64,000 bases of DNA, taken from Candidatus Poribacteria bacterium (GTDB lineage: Bacteria; Poribacteria; WGA-4E; WGA-3G). Under the pieces are notes generated by a model. The model had not been told where the DNA came from. It was given only the letters and a program-made list of their open reading frames with translations, and did no database searches. Location of the stretch: contig JAPOZO010000050.1 in assembly GCA_026706025.1 (NCBI GenBank), forward strand, positions 1 through 64,000. Direction: 5' to 3'. Positions 54,252 to 63,631 of the stretch are shown piece after piece (the stretch's first letter is position 1; every line of letters starts with the position of its first letter). The position numbers and the translations under genes are program-made.

Positions 54252-55163
54252 TTACGGAGATTGATCTTCAGCACTCTGGGCAACTAATTTTTTAAACTGC
54301 TCGCGCTGATGTGTATCCAACTCAAGCGGGACAATAGAGGTTACACCGTCGCTTCCAATTTGCGCTGGAACGTTCAGATAAACCGATGTCTCGCCAGCGG
54401 ATATATGGGTGCCGATACTCATGACCCGCTTTTTATCAAGCGCAATCGCTGAAACCACCTGTAAAATATGGCTTATCAAGGTCCATTCCGATTGCGTGGT
54501 ATAAGGGCAACGCTGTGAGACGGCTTCAGAGAGACTGTCGATTTCAGCTTCAGACATCAGTTGTGCTATAGGAATGCCGTTCACACGACAGTATTGCGGC
54601 AGTGGATACGTCTCCCAATCACTTCCAATCGCCAAAGCGGTTACATCTGTTACAGAGACCTCAACGCGTTTCGCAATTTCAGTGGTTAAGTGTGCCGTCG
54701 CGGCACCGTTTCCGAGGCCGATAATTTTTCCGCCGCCGAGTGCCTCGTGCGTCCATGCAGCGATGTAATTCGTGGGTGCTATCGCCATCAAGATCTTGGC
54801 ATCCGATGCATATTGTTGGATTCCCGGAACAAACCGCCTGACCTGCGCGATTCCTGTTGTCTTTGACGCTTGTGCGGATCGGAAACCGGATTGTCCGATC
54901 GGTGGCAGCAGAATAACCACATCCGCGCCAGCTAACCCTTCCAACGCATTGGAAAACGAAATTGCAGTATCACTCGCGCTTAATGCATTTGATTCCACAA
55001 GATCCCGAAGTCTTCCGGATGCATCTTCTTTCAAAGACACAAATCTATTTTTGTTGGATGTCGCATCCGACACAAAGACAACTTCGTGCGCCGTCTCCGA
55101 TTGACACAAGCCCCAGGCAGCCGAAACGGCGAACTGACTGTTGCCCAATAAAGCTATTTTCAT
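54252..55163 (-). CDS. Malate/lactate dehydrogenase-like protein lacking the catalytic His
   Basis: A 303-residue protein with the LDH/MDH fold. The N-terminal Rossmann region (MKIALLGNSQFAVSAAWGL) has a degenerate glycine motif. Further on are GADVVILLPP, QVRRFVPGIQQYASDAKILMAIAPTNYI at the TNPVD position, and a C-terminal MSIGTHISAGETSVYLNVPAQIGSDGV. Where active enzymes carry the catalytic His (G-x-H-G-D), this has IGSDWETYPLPQYCRVNGIPI (about 178-198), with Asp-Trp instead. It probably does not reduce oxaloacetate and may have another role. A real mdh fragment sits at 223-474. Confidence 0.82.
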   Translation of the reverse strand: MKIALLGNSQFAVSAAWGLCQSETAHEVVFVSDATSNKNRFVSLKEDASGRLRDLVESNALSASDTAISFSNALEGLAGADVVILLPPIGQSGFRSAQASKTTGIAQVRRFVPGIQQYASDAKILMAIAPTNYIAAWTHEALGGGKIIGLGNGAATAHLTTEIAKRVEVSVTDVTALAIGSDWETYPLPQYCRVNGIPIAQLMSEAEIDSLSEAVSQRCPYTTQSEWTLISHILQVVSAIALDKKRVMSIGTHISAGETSVYLNVPAQIGSDGVTSIVPLELDTHQREQFKKLVAQSAEDQSP

Positions 55164-55291
55164 CTATCACCTTATGACGGACTTACGGAAAGTCGATCAT
55201 TTACGTGCTATGTCCACGCTCGCGCCTTTTGTGGCAGGACGCGTCCTGACTCAACACGTTTGAAATACCGATATGCGTTGAAAACCTAAAA

Positions 55292-58096
55292 CTACACCAA
55301 AAGGGTCTCAACGATCGCTTGAAATTGTTCCTCAATATATTGACGGTGGTTGTCCATTTCGGAATCTGATGCCAGTTTCGTGGATACTAATTCATCGTAA
55401 CGTTCAACATATTCGAGCAAGGTGTCCACCTCTTTCTCATAACAGATTGCCGAGGCGAGTACTTTCTCCTTCAACAAAAGCGGGAGTTCTGTCTCGGTAA
55501 TCTGGGTTAATTCCCATCGCCACACCTTTTCGGATATATAGGCGACAAATTGATCCAGCAGATCCCCCTGATAGTCGGTACTTTGAAGTGCTTTGACCTC
55601 CTGAATGAGTCCCAAGACATGGTTGAAGAGTTCATCTGGAAATTGTTGTCGTAACTCCATGAGTAGCCTGCCGGTTGTGGATATCGGCAGCTGATTTTGC
55701 AGGAGGAACATCCGCAAGTTCGGGTAATCTTCAACACTCTTGCTATCACCAAGCCATGTTTCTTGTATCGCTGGTAAATCGCTCACATCGAAACTGAGTA
55801 CCTGTCGTCTCCGAATCTCCTCAAGATTAGAAGCACGCGGATCAAGCCCGGCTGTCGCTAAAGTGCCAATAACCTCTTCCTGCCGATAAGGTCTTAGGAA
55901 CGTCATAAGCTCCTCGACCTTCTGCTGCTCTGCTGCAACAGCCTCAACATTTACTGCGCCACCATTTTGGGGGTTTCCACGCTTTCGCTTTTTCCCTTTT
56001 TGGGGTGCATTTGTGAGCCTGTTTGCCCGCTTCACCAAAGTGTCGTGATAACCGAGCAGTTCTTCGTATAGTATTGCGAGTAGCGTATCACCATGGATAG
56101 CAAGCATCGCTGCCGTAGTGATATCCGCCAATTCGTGCCCGGTTTTTGAGATAACAGCGCGATTCAGGTTCCGTTCTATCGACTTCCGGTCCTTTTCGGC
56201 TTGAATAATCAGTGTGCTTTCCAACATGAGGTTGATAAGCCTTTTGGTTTGGTCTGGTACACTGAGGTTAATATCACACGTCGGTTGGATTTCTGCCAGG
56301 AGCTGCTCTCGAAGTTTACCATCAAGTACTAACGTCCACAACGTCGCGTAATGCTGTTGTGCCTCCGCCTTCGGTGGAAGGTTAGCCAACCACTGCTTTA
56401 TGGTTGGCAAATGTAATTTTACATGGTTAAGCAGTTGCTCAAAAGCGTCATCAGCAATTTCAAAACCGGGAAAATTAGCAGCCCTGCCACGCTGCTGCGC
56501 TTGTTGTGACCGGCGTTGCACCTGCCCGGTTTTCGCCGCCAATAGAAGATCAACTAACGGTTGAATAACGTCTTCAAAATCTTGCTTGTGCTGACTCACG
56601 AAGTTAGCAAGTTCCAGCAACTCCAACCAGACAGTCGTCAAACGTTCAATTTGAGTGGGATGCCAAGTTGATCGGAGCGTGAAGCCCGCCATTTTTTCAC
56701 GCACAGTTGCGCGTGTCCACTTCGGTAGATATATCTCATCTAAGAGTTCGTTATTTTCAAAAGTTAGGAGTTCAACCTGTTTGACCAAACCTGTTTCAAT
56801 GAAGTCTTGCTCAAAGACTAAATCATGAAACAATCCGGCAGCCCTATCCAGTACCTGATTCGCCAATTTGTAAGAGGATTGAATGAGGTGATTCAGGGTT
56901 AACTGTTGGTTATCCTGCAGCTGCCAAAATTCAATCATAGGATCAATATTTTGGGTGAGTGCCTCGGTTTTCGCTGCTGCGACTGCCGTCTCAAAATTCT
57001 CAGTAAGATATTCCGCGTAAAATTCGACGAAAGCGAGTATTGTACTCCGCAATTCTCGAATCACGAGGTCGTCCCACACCTTATTGTGAACGCGTTGCCC
57101 AGGTCCCAACACAAGTGCTCTCAAACGGGTCTCGACTCCCTGTTGGAATTGTGCCATAAGTTGATGGGCGTGCTGGTTGGCTTTCACCGTATAGGTCTCG
57201 ATTTTCTTTGCGCTCTCAGCAATCTCGGTCTCAATGTCTTCGGTAGGTGCGTTGAAAGTGATAGCACCTAACTTGAGCGTCTCCGGTTCAAGTGGATCAT
57301 AGACCGCTGCCGTGGCAAGCACCTGAATGGAATCAAGTACCTCAGTTGCATCTTCATCAGCGGCAACATCGGACAGCCGGTTACGCAGGGTTAGACTATA
57401 CCCTAAATCAGCGAGGTCAGGGTACTGTTTAATATGCGTCCGAAGGACTACAAGGAGTAAGTCGTAGTCCTCTGTGAGCATCCGATCAAAAAGGAGATCC
57501 TCATTGAGATGAATGCGATGGATATGGGTTTGCTCTGGAATAATAACAGTTGCCGAGTGCATAGCCTCGGCATGCGTATCATCAGTTTGCGCGAGATCAT
57601 CAGTTTGCGCGAGTATATACGCGCCGGTTTTGATAGTGGTAGGTATTGCCAAACGTGCTTTCAAAACATCCTGTGTAAGTTCAGAAAGCGTCAGGGATTT
57701 TCCCAAATTTTGGATGGTTATGTCCGAGACAACGCCATCGGCGAATTCTGTGATTTGGCGTGCATTCCGTTCCAATTCTTGTATACTTCTATGGACCCGG
57801 TCATAGTCGTCTTGTGTCTCAGCAGTGACTTTCGCTTCGTCAATCCAAGAGACCCATGCCCCTGGACGTGGTCGCATTTTCAGCGTTAGTTCGCCATCTT
57901 CTGAGTCAAAACCGGGTAGAATGTCGCCCTCTGAAGTCTCTTTCGGTGTCCAAACGATCAGATGTTTATCGGATTTGACACCAAGCCCCAAGCCAAAAGT
58001 ATCTCCCCAACTCATTCGTCCCTCAATACTGGATTTGATTTTATCAACTAACGTAAAAAGCGTCTCTGAACGAAAATTAAGTGATAATCCTTGCAT
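55292..58096 (-). CDS. Large hypothetical protein, 934 residues
   Basis: Not recognised. From the ATG at 58096 (MQGLSLNF); a TTG nine codons upstream is the alternative, and neither has a strong ribosome site. No signal peptide or membrane helix. Composition is rich in Leu, Glu, Gln and Thr with long helical stretches, some coiled-coil-like (EQQKVEELMTFLRPYRQEEV). It has Gln-rich runs (RRSQQAQQRGRAA), a lysine-rich insert (APQKGKKRKRGNPQNGG) near 730, and a duplicated DDLAQTDD near 172. No Walker or nuclease motif was found. It is alone on its strand for 3 kb. Confidence 0.75.
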   Translation of the reverse strand: MQGLSLNFRSETLFTLVDKIKSSIEGRMSWGDTFGLGLGVKSDKHLIVWTPKETSEGDILPGFDSEDGELTLKMRPRPGAWVSWIDEAKVTAETQDDYDRVHRSIQELERNARQITEFADGVVSDITIQNLGKSLTLSELTQDVLKARLAIPTTIKTGAYILAQTDDLAQTDDTHAEAMHSATVIIPEQTHIHRIHLNEDLLFDRMLTEDYDLLLVVLRTHIKQYPDLADLGYSLTLRNRLSDVAADEDATEVLDSIQVLATAAVYDPLEPETLKLGAITFNAPTEDIETEIAESAKKIETYTVKANQHAHQLMAQFQQGVETRLRALVLGPGQRVHNKVWDDLVIRELRSTILAFVEFYAEYLTENFETAVAAAKTEALTQNIDPMIEFWQLQDNQQLTLNHLIQSSYKLANQVLDRAAGLFHDLVFEQDFIETGLVKQVELLTFENNELLDEIYLPKWTRATVREKMAGFTLRSTWHPTQIERLTTVWLELLELANFVSQHKQDFEDVIQPLVDLLLAAKTGQVQRRSQQAQQRGRAANFPGFEIADDAFEQLLNHVKLHLPTIKQWLANLPPKAEAQQHYATLWTLVLDGKLREQLLAEIQPTCDINLSVPDQTKRLINLMLESTLIIQAEKDRKSIERNLNRAVISKTGHELADITTAAMLAIHGDTLLAILYEELLGYHDTLVKRANRLTNAPQKGKKRKRGNPQNGGAVNVEAVAAEQQKVEELMTFLRPYRQEEVIGTLATAGLDPRASNLEEIRRRQVLSFDVSDLPAIQETWLGDSKSVEDYPNLRMFLLQNQLPISTTGRLLMELRQQFPDELFNHVLGLIQEVKALQSTDYQGDLLDQFVAYISEKVWRWELTQITETELPLLLKEKVLASAICYEKEVDTLLEYVERYDELVSTKLASDSEMDNHRQYIEEQFQAIVETLLV

Positions 58097-58123
58097 TGGG
58101 TCGATTTGATATGTGCCTTTCAA

Positions 58124-58427
58124 ATAAATTCAGGCAATGAATTTGTAAATGACTGATATATGCGCAAAGATCACGTTTTAAGGCAAACCGTTGCGCCCAG
58201 TCAGTTAAATAAATTATAGATTGATAGTAAACACAACACGAACAGATATTTTCCGTAATAGTGCTATAATGAAAGTTTTGACTGTCGTAAAAGTAAGCCA
58301 ACTTCAGTATAACTTTAGCCAGAAAGCACCCTTTGTGCTTACATCAACCGAAATGATAAGAAAAAAAATCAGTATTTTGCTCCCGCCTTATCGGCTAATC
58401 TGATGTTTCAGTGCTGCGTGATAAATG
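58124..58427. other. Intergenic region without a recognisable gene
   Basis: AT-rich. A TATAAT at about 58263 on the plus strand has no clear -35 and leads to no convincing gene. A weak stem AAGCAC/GTGCTT is at about 58324-58341. Confidence 0.5.
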
Positions 58428-58988
58428 TCACGAAGACAACTGAACCTCAAGTCCCCATGCGTCCCAGCCTTGTGTCTGCTTGCGTGCAAACAGTTCAATC
58501 TTACACTGATGCGGAAACATTTCCTCAATCCGCTCACGCACGACATCCGGTTTTTCAGAGTGGCGTGACCGTTTGGTTTGAACGAGTTGCCTAACGTTTC
58601 GCGCCCCGCGTGGCTGTGGAATTTTACCGCGTTTGAAAACGAGGCACAACTCACACTGGCTCATCGTATAAAAACCGGGGTTTACGCGTTGTTTATCCCA
58701 AATAAAGGCGATTGTTGCCCACTGAAACCCCCAAGCCTTGCCAAGCCGAATGGCTTGATCCAAGTGCGGAGACGAACTCCACATAAAAAGCAGGCAATTC
58801 TCTTCACTAATAGCAGTAATATCCCACGTCTCCATTTCTGACACCGGTACAGTCGGATAATGCCGAATTGCGCCTCCGCTGTCTTTGCCACCGCTCCCCG
58901 TGTGTTGAAGTTGTCCTTTGTAATCCCAGGGCGGATCTGCGTAGATAATACTGTACTTTTTTTTCGGAAACGGAGCGTATGATGCCAT
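58428..58988 (-). CDS. MT-A70 family adenine methyltransferase
   Basis: A 186-residue SAM-dependent methyltransferase of the MT-A70 class. Catalytic DPPW is in YSIIYADPPWDYKGQLQHTG (about 18-21). Later landmarks are LFMWSSSPHLDQAIRLGKAWGFQW, ATIAFIWDKQ, the PGFYTMSQCELCLVFKRG segment and ELFARKQTQGWDAWGLEV. Such bacterial enzymes methylate adenine N6 in DNA; no cognate restriction gene is adjacent. It begins 6 bases after nuoI on the same strand, so the two are in one transcript. The RHSEKPDVVRERIEEMFP stretch matches phage-type members. Confidence 0.92.
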   Translation of the reverse strand: MASYAPFPKKKYSIIYADPPWDYKGQLQHTGSGGKDSGGAIRHYPTVPVSEMETWDITAISEENCLLFMWSSSPHLDQAIRLGKAWGFQWATIAFIWDKQRVNPGFYTMSQCELCLVFKRGKIPQPRGARNVRQLVQTKRSRHSEKPDVVRERIEEMFPHQCKIELFARKQTQGWDAWGLEVQLSS

Positions 58989-58994
58989 TAATTC

Positions 58995-59543
58995 CTACTT
59001 CGCTTCAACACTGAGTCCCTCTTGAGGGATGTCGTTGTTAGCGACAAGCATGTCTCGGTCAAAAATGAAGTCACTGCGCGAGCTCCCAAGACTTTCGCCC
59101 TCTTCCTGGCGTTCACGGAAGTATTGAGGGAGCGTTAAGCCTGTCATCCGGATAGCATCTTCCGGACAAGCTTCAACACAATACCCACAAAAGATGCAGC
59201 GGAGCATATTGATTTCAAAGACATCGGGATACTTTTCGCGCGGGTAGCCTTCTTTGGTTGTCCAACCTTCCGGTGCGGGTGCGGCCTGAATGGTAATACA
59301 ATCAGCCGGACAGGCAGTCGCGCATAAGAAACATGCTACGCACTTGATCTCATCTTTCTCTGTCGTCGTGAGTTTGTGAATGCCGCGATACCGATCGTTC
59401 CGTTCATCCACACTCCTCGGATCTTCAGGGTACTGGTATGTCAATTTTTTCTTTGGAATATGCTTCAGTGTGGTAAGCATTCCCTTAATCAACGCTGGAA
59501 TATAGAGCCTATCCCAAAATGACATCTCTTCGTTAACTTTCAT
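58995..59543 (-). CDS. nuoI: NADH-quinone oxidoreductase subunit I (NuoI-like)
   Basis: A 182-residue ferredoxin-like subunit with two 4Fe-4S clusters. CVACFLCATACPADC (about 70-84) and CIFCGYCVEACPEDA (about 112-126) each give Cys-x2-Cys-x2-Cys-x3-Cys. It shuttles electrons toward quinone in complex I on the membrane. The second ATG (59543) is preferred, with AAAGGA 8 bases upstream. The other nuo genes are not next to it, so it is an isolated copy, unlike the usual nuoA-N operon. It is coupled with an MT-A70 gene. Confidence 0.92.
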   Translation of the reverse strand: MKVNEEMSFWDRLYIPALIKGMLTTLKHIPKKKLTYQYPEDPRSVDERNDRYRGIHKLTTTEKDEIKCVACFLCATACPADCITIQAAPAPEGWTTKEGYPREKYPDVFEINMLRCIFCGYCVEACPEDAIRMTGLTLPQYFRERQEEGESLGSSRSDFIFDRDMLVANNDIPQEGLSVEAK

Positions 59544-59785
59544 ACAACACATCCTTTCTGTGTTCGTGCAAACCGCTGGCTGTCGAAAACACGGCGAAAA
59601 GCACGATAAGATAATAAGGTATTGCCCAAGTAATGATATTTGTAATCAGCGAAACCCTTTGAACCTGTCTGGGTTTTAGCGAATATTATGGTAAAATCTA
59701 AAAAATATATAATACCTATTTTGCTGTTGGATTTTACACCGTCGGAGACAATCCACGGGGTCCAATTTTATACCAGAATCTCGTC

Positions 59786-59811
59786 AAAAAGTTACCAAAT
59801 GGTAACTTTTT
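59786..59811. promoter_or_regulatory. 26-bp perfect palindrome (GTTACCA-AA-TGGTAAC)
   Basis: 12-bp arms: AAAAAGTTACCA (59786-59797) and TGGTAACTTTTT (59800-59811), spaced by AA. A half-site GTTACC-AAGGTAA recurs near 59900. The 2-base centre suits a dimeric operator better than a hairpin, though the A/T ends could also serve a bidirectional terminator. No gene was recognised in the gap 59553-60007. Confidence 0.5.
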
Positions 59812-60007
59812 TCGTTTTTCGGTAATTTTTTAATTTTCGTTAGGAATCCAGACCCTGTATAGGTTCAAAGACGTTTTTTCTTTAATTTTGTTTTTAAAAA
59901 ATGTTACCAAGGTAAAGTGTAATCTTTCTGAAAAATGTCTACATATTTTTGGATTTCGGTATAAGACCCTGTTATATCATTAGCTGAGAAAAATCACTGA
60001 ATAGTAC

Positions 60008-61507
60008 CTACGCGTTGAGATTTGCAACTGTATAATTCGGTGCCTCCTCTGTAATATCAATGTCGTGCGGATGGCTTTCTCGGTAACCGCTGCTGGTCAT
60101 TCGGACGAATTGACTATTCGTGCGTAATGTGTTAATATCTGGGGTTCCACAATACCCCATAGCAGATCGGATTCCACCGACTAATTGATAAACAAAATTG
60201 CTGAGTTTCCCTTTGTGCGGGACACGTCCCTCAATTCCACGAGGCACGATTTTAGAGAGATCTTCTGCGCTGTCTGCTGCGTGTTGAGTATTCCGCTTTC
60301 GTAATGCGCCAATTGAACCCATGCCGCGGTGAATTTTATAGGTGCGTCCTTGATAAATGACTGTATCTCCAGGGCTTTCATCGGTGCCAGCGAGTAGGCT
60401 GCCAATCATCACGGAGCTCGCGCCTGCGCCGACGGCTTTCGCGATGTCGCCAGAGTAGCGAATACCACCATCAGCGATAATTGGGACTTCTGCCTTATCG
60501 GCTTCCGCCGCACAATCGTGGATTGCGGTAATTTGAGGGATGCTAACGCCTGCTACGACGCGTGTTGTGCAAATGGAACCAGGGCCAACACCGACTTTCA
60601 CTGCATCGGCACCAGCATCAATAAGGCTTCGCGTGGCTTCCGGTGTGACGACATTGCCTGCGACGAGTTCAACGTTTGGAAAGTGGGATTTAAGGTATTC
60701 TGTCGATCGGATCACGTTTTTGGAATGACCGTGTGCTGTATCTAATACAAGCACATCGACACCTGCTCCGACGAGTCGGTCAACATCTCCGAGAGGCGTT
60801 GACGGTAGAACAGCGGCACCAACCCGCAACCGACCGGCACTGTCCTTACACGCCTGTGGAAACATCTGAACCTTATCAATATCCTTAATAGTAATCAACC
60901 CACAGAGTCGAAAGCCTTCATCGACAATCGGCAGTTTTTCTTTTCGAGATTTGTGGAGTATCTCTTTCGCCTTATCAAGTGTAATTCCTGGTGATGCGGT
61001 AATCAGTTTATCCTTCGGTGTCATTCGTGCGGTTACAGGCAGTTCGAGATTATCCTCATATTTCAGGTCGCGGTTGGTAATCAAACCGACGAGATACCCG
61101 TCTTGGGTAACGATAGGTACGCCACCGATGTGGTAACGCGCTGTCACCTGAAGTGCGTCCCGAATCGTCTTATCCTGTGTCAGCGTAATCGGTGCAGTAA
61201 TCATACCGCTCTCGGATCGTTTTACCCGGTCAACCTCAGAAACCTGCTCATCAATAGAGCAGTTATAATGAATTATTCCGATGCCTCCTTCGCGTGCAAG
61301 CGCAATCGCAAGAGCAGATTCGGTGACAGTATCCATAGGCGCGCTACAGATAGGAATGTTTAGCCGGAGGTTACGTGTCAGTTGTGTACTCGTATCCACT
61401 TGCTCCGGTAACACCTCCGATTCAGCCGGAATCAGCAAAACATCGTCGAAAGTTAACCCTTCTTTTGCAAATTTCGGGGGGAAGACATCGGAAATTTTAG
61501 TCTCCAT
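60008..61507 (-). CDS. guaB: Inosine-5'-monophosphate dehydrogenase
   Basis: A 499-residue enzyme that oxidises IMP to XMP, the committed step of GMP synthesis. The second ATG (61507) is used, with AAGGAG about 9 bases before it. The barrel encloses a CBS-domain pair (about 95-215: [25 protein letters not shown] and [22 protein letters not shown]). The catalytic Cys is in [20 protein letters not shown], and [22 protein letters not shown] and [11 protein letters not shown] are typical. Full length. A coiled-coil membrane protein gene directly precedes it with a 19-base gap. Confidence 0.97.
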   Translation of the reverse strand: METKISDVFPPKFAKEGLTFDDVLLIPAESEVLPEQVDTSTQLTRNLRLNIPICSAPMDTVTESALAIALAREGGIGIIHYNCSIDEQVSEVDRVKRSESGMITAPITLTQDKTIRDALQVTARYHIGGVPIVTQDGYLVGLITNRDLKYEDNLELPVTARMTPKDKLITASPGITLDKAKEILHKSRKEKLPIVDEGFRLCGLITIKDIDKVQMFPQACKDSAGRLRVGAAVLPSTPLGDVDRLVGAGVDVLVLDTAHGHSKNVIRSTEYLKSHFPNVELVAGNVVTPEATRSLIDAGADAVKVGVGPGSICTTRVVAGVSIPQITAIHDCAAEADKAEVPIIADGGIRYSGDIAKAVGAGASSVMIGSLLAGTDESPGDTVIYQGRTYKIHRGMGSIGALRKRNTQHAADSAEDLSKIVPRGIEGRVPHKGKLSNFVYQLVGGIRSAMGYCGTPDINTLRTNSQFVRMTSSGYRESHPHDIDITEEAPNYTVANLNA

Positions 61508-61525
61508 CGGAATCGTCTCCTTCAT

Positions 61526-61804
61526 CTATTTTAGCCATGCAAAACTGATGGCTGCGACAGCAACAACGAGGGCGATCCAAGACTTTATGTTCGCCCAGAA
61601 TTCACCCCGTCTTTCAAGCTTCCCGCGCATCCATGCCATTCCTTGCTCAAGCGATGCGAGCCTGTTGTCGACAGACGACATTCCCTCATCCACAGAGGAT
61701 ATTCTCACATTCATAGACGATATCCTCTCACCCATAGACGATATCCTGCCGCTTATCTCAGAAAGTTGATTTAACAGGAGTACTTCAAACGCCTCTTGAT
61801 TCAT
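61526..61804 (-). CDS. Small coiled-coil membrane-anchored protein
   Basis: A 92-residue protein. Residues about 12-55 form repeated heptads (ISGRISSMGERISSMNVRISSVDEGMSSVDNRLASLEQGM), which at DNA level are near-repeats of a 21-base unit (CATAGACGATATCC). The C-terminus is a single hydrophobic helix (WIALVVAVAAISFAWLK), so the protein is probably anchored with the coil in the cytoplasm. It precedes guaB by 19 bases on the same strand and carries the operon promoter. Function unknown; resemblance to phage or tail-like hemolysin XhlA-type proteins is only superficial. Confidence 0.75.
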   Translation of the reverse strand: MNQEAFEVLLLNQLSEISGRISSMGERISSMNVRISSVDEGMSSVDNRLASLEQGMAWMRGKLERRGEFWANIKSWIALVVAVAAISFAWLK

Positions 61805-61891
61805 TTTCTGCCTCTGTTCCGCGCAGTGTGTTTTGCTGCCCCCACGGCGTATATGCTAAAAATCAATGATACATAACGCCGATTCTTTTTA

Positions 61892-61920
61892 ATTATACAA
61901 GAAAACGAAAATTATATCAA
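61892..61920 (-). promoter_or_regulatory. Strong sigma70-type promoter for the coiled-coil-guaB operon
   Basis: On the minus strand: -35 TTGATA (61915-61920), 17-base spacer, perfect -10 TATAAT (61892-61897). The leader is about 80 bases. Confidence 0.75.
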
Positions 61921-61961
61921 CTAATTTTTTCGCTCAAAAATCTGCATCTGTGATATGATAG

Positions 61962-61989
61962 TCATCAGTTATCAGTTATCAGTTGTCAA
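61962..61989. repeat. Short MITE-like end before Gfo/Idh
   Basis: CATCAGTTATCAGTTATCAG then TTGTCAAAGG, one end only of the repeat. It stands 12 bases before the ATG at 62002, so its GTCAAAGGAG supplies or abuts the ribosome site. Confidence 0.6.
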
Positions 61990-62001
61990 AGGAGATTTAG
62001 A

Positions 62002-63045
62002 ATGGATAACCTAAACGTTGGAATCGTTGGACTTGGTTGGGTAGCCGGTGCCCATATCGAAGCCTTTAAAGCCGTTACAGGTTCGGATGTCACTGCTATC
62101 TGCTCACGGCGCGAACACGATGAATCTGTATTGGCGGAAACTTATGGAACACCCCTTAAAGCCTATACCGATTTTGATAAAATGCTTGCTGACCCGGACG
62201 TCCATATTATTGACATTTGTACACCACACCCTTTCCATGCGGAACAAGCCATCGCTGCTGCGGAAGCGGGAAAACATCTCATTATTGAGAAACCAATCTG
62301 CCTCACATACGAAGATGCGAAAACCGTTCGCGATGCCGTCAAAAGCAACGGTGTTAATGTCTGCGTCTGCTTTGAGTGCCGATATAGTGCGCATTTCACG
62401 ATGATCCGCTCCGTAATTGACAACGGGCTGCTCGGCGAACTCCACTATGCCGAAGTTGATTATTACCACGGTATTGGCCCCTGGTATGGGCAATACGAAT
62501 GGAACAAGAAAAAAGATTTTGGCGGTAGCACCCTACTCACCGCTGGGTGTCATGCGCTTGATGCGCTCCTCTTTTTCATGGATGGAAACGTTGAAGAGGT
62601 AACTGGTTATCACACACAATCCACAGGTGCTGATTTTCAACCTTATGAATATAAGACGACCAGTGTGAGTCTCCTTAAGTTTGAAGGCGGTGGAAAGATA
62701 GGGAAAGTTACCTCTTGTGTAGACTGCTTGCAGCCCTACTACTTCCATATCCATCTCGTCGGCAGTGAAGGCAGCCTACTTGACAACCGTATCTATTCCT
62801 CAAAACTTAAAGGGATGGATAAAAGCAAGTGGAGCACACTTGAGACTTCACTCATTGATTCCGGTGATGTTAGTGATCATCCGTATGAACCGCAGTTCCA
62901 AGCGTTCATAGACAGTATTGGACGCAATGAACCGATGCCGTTGACCGATTTTGATACTGCGTTTGAAACACACCGCGTTGTGTTCGCTGCGGATATGTCC
63001 GCAGCAGCGGATGGCAGAACCGTTAAACTTTCCGAACTCACTTAA
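62002..63045 (+). CDS. Gfo/Idh/MocA family oxidoreductase
   Basis: A 347-residue NAD(P)-dependent dehydrogenase. The Rossmann motif is [29 protein letters not shown]; the classic EKP motif is present in [14 protein letters not shown] (about 93-106). The C-terminal domain has [22 protein letters not shown] with the catalytic region. It is not a close copy of the one at 20429: that protein has TTKP and a shorter C-terminus. Substrate unknown. AAGGAG precedes the ATG. Confidence 0.93.
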   Translation: MDNLNVGIVGLGWVAGAHIEAFKAVTGSDVTAICSRREHDESVLAETYGTPLKAYTDFDKMLADPDVHIIDICTPHPFHAEQAIAAAEAGKHLIIEKPICLTYEDAKTVRDAVKSNGVNVCVCFECRYSAHFTMIRSVIDNGLLGELHYAEVDYYHGIGPWYGQYEWNKKKDFGGSTLLTAGCHALDALLFFMDGNVEEVTGYHTQSTGADFQPYEYKTTSVSLLKFEGGGKIGKVTSCVDCLQPYYFHIHLVGSEGSLLDNRIYSSKLKGMDKSKWSTLETSLIDSGDVSDHPYEPQFQAFIDSIGRNEPMPLTDFDTAFETHRVVFAADMSAAADGRTVKLSELT

Positions 63046-63046
63046 A

Positions 63047-63631
63047 TTACCATCGCATCGCTGCCTCGCGATAGAGCTGAATCTGCTCCATATTGCGAGG
63101 CACTGCTATTTGGATAGACTTACGCTTCCGATTCATATCTTTAATCACAATTGGGGCGCGCAGCATGTTCGTCATTGTGACAATACCGGAGTGGTAGAAA
63201 ACCCACATTCGTTGTTCCGTATAAGGATTGAGGACGTACTCCGATGTGTGCTCGGAAGGATGTCCACCTGCACCAGCAAAGAGATCGTGCTTCGGGTATT
63301 CAAGTTCAACACTCATATCATGTCCCTCTAAAACCAATTTTTCAGGCGGTGGCTTGGGGGCGTATCCGCTTAACTTACAGGTCCGAATCCGGATAGGCGC
63401 GGCGGATTTGTTAATTAGATGCAAGGATACAACGATGGCGAGGCGATGGTTGTCATCGCGGTTGATAAACCACGTATCATCTCGGATAACCTCTACTGTT
63501 AACCCTGGAATCTGCCGCTTTTTGTGATAGACAATCGCCAACACGACAAAACTGATGACACCGAATATAACCCAATTTCCAGTAGGTGTGGCTAAAAATT
63601 GTAGCAGCTGCTTTAAAGCTTGTTGTAGCAC
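63047..63631 (-). CDS. Hypothetical membrane-anchored protein
   Basis: A 194-residue protein of unrecognised family. It has one N-terminal hydrophobic helix (about 20-36, WVIFGVISFVVLAIVYH), then a soluble part rich in beta structure (LAIVVSLHLINKSAAPIRIRTCKLSGY). A Cys is present but no lipobox. The GTG start at 63631 has AAGGAG 5 bases upstream and lies 19 bases inside the end of the Sua5/YrdC gene, so the pair is coupled. It converges on Gfo/Idh with one base between stops. Confidence 0.7.
   Translation of the reverse strand: MLQQALKQLLQFLATPTGNWVIFGVISFVVLAIVYHKKRQIPGLTVEVIRDDTWFINRDDNHRLAIVVSLHLINKSAAPIRIRTCKLSGYAPKPPPEKLVLEGHDMSVELEYPKHDLFAGAGGHPSEHTSEYVLNPYTEQRMWVFYHSGIVTMTNMLRAPIVIKDMNRKRKSIQIAVPRNMEQIQLYREAAMRW

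Noticed and set aside
58221-58403. 60-codon frame on the plus strand after a TATAAT
   Set aside because: No ribosome site, no homology, low complexity. No matching -35 either.
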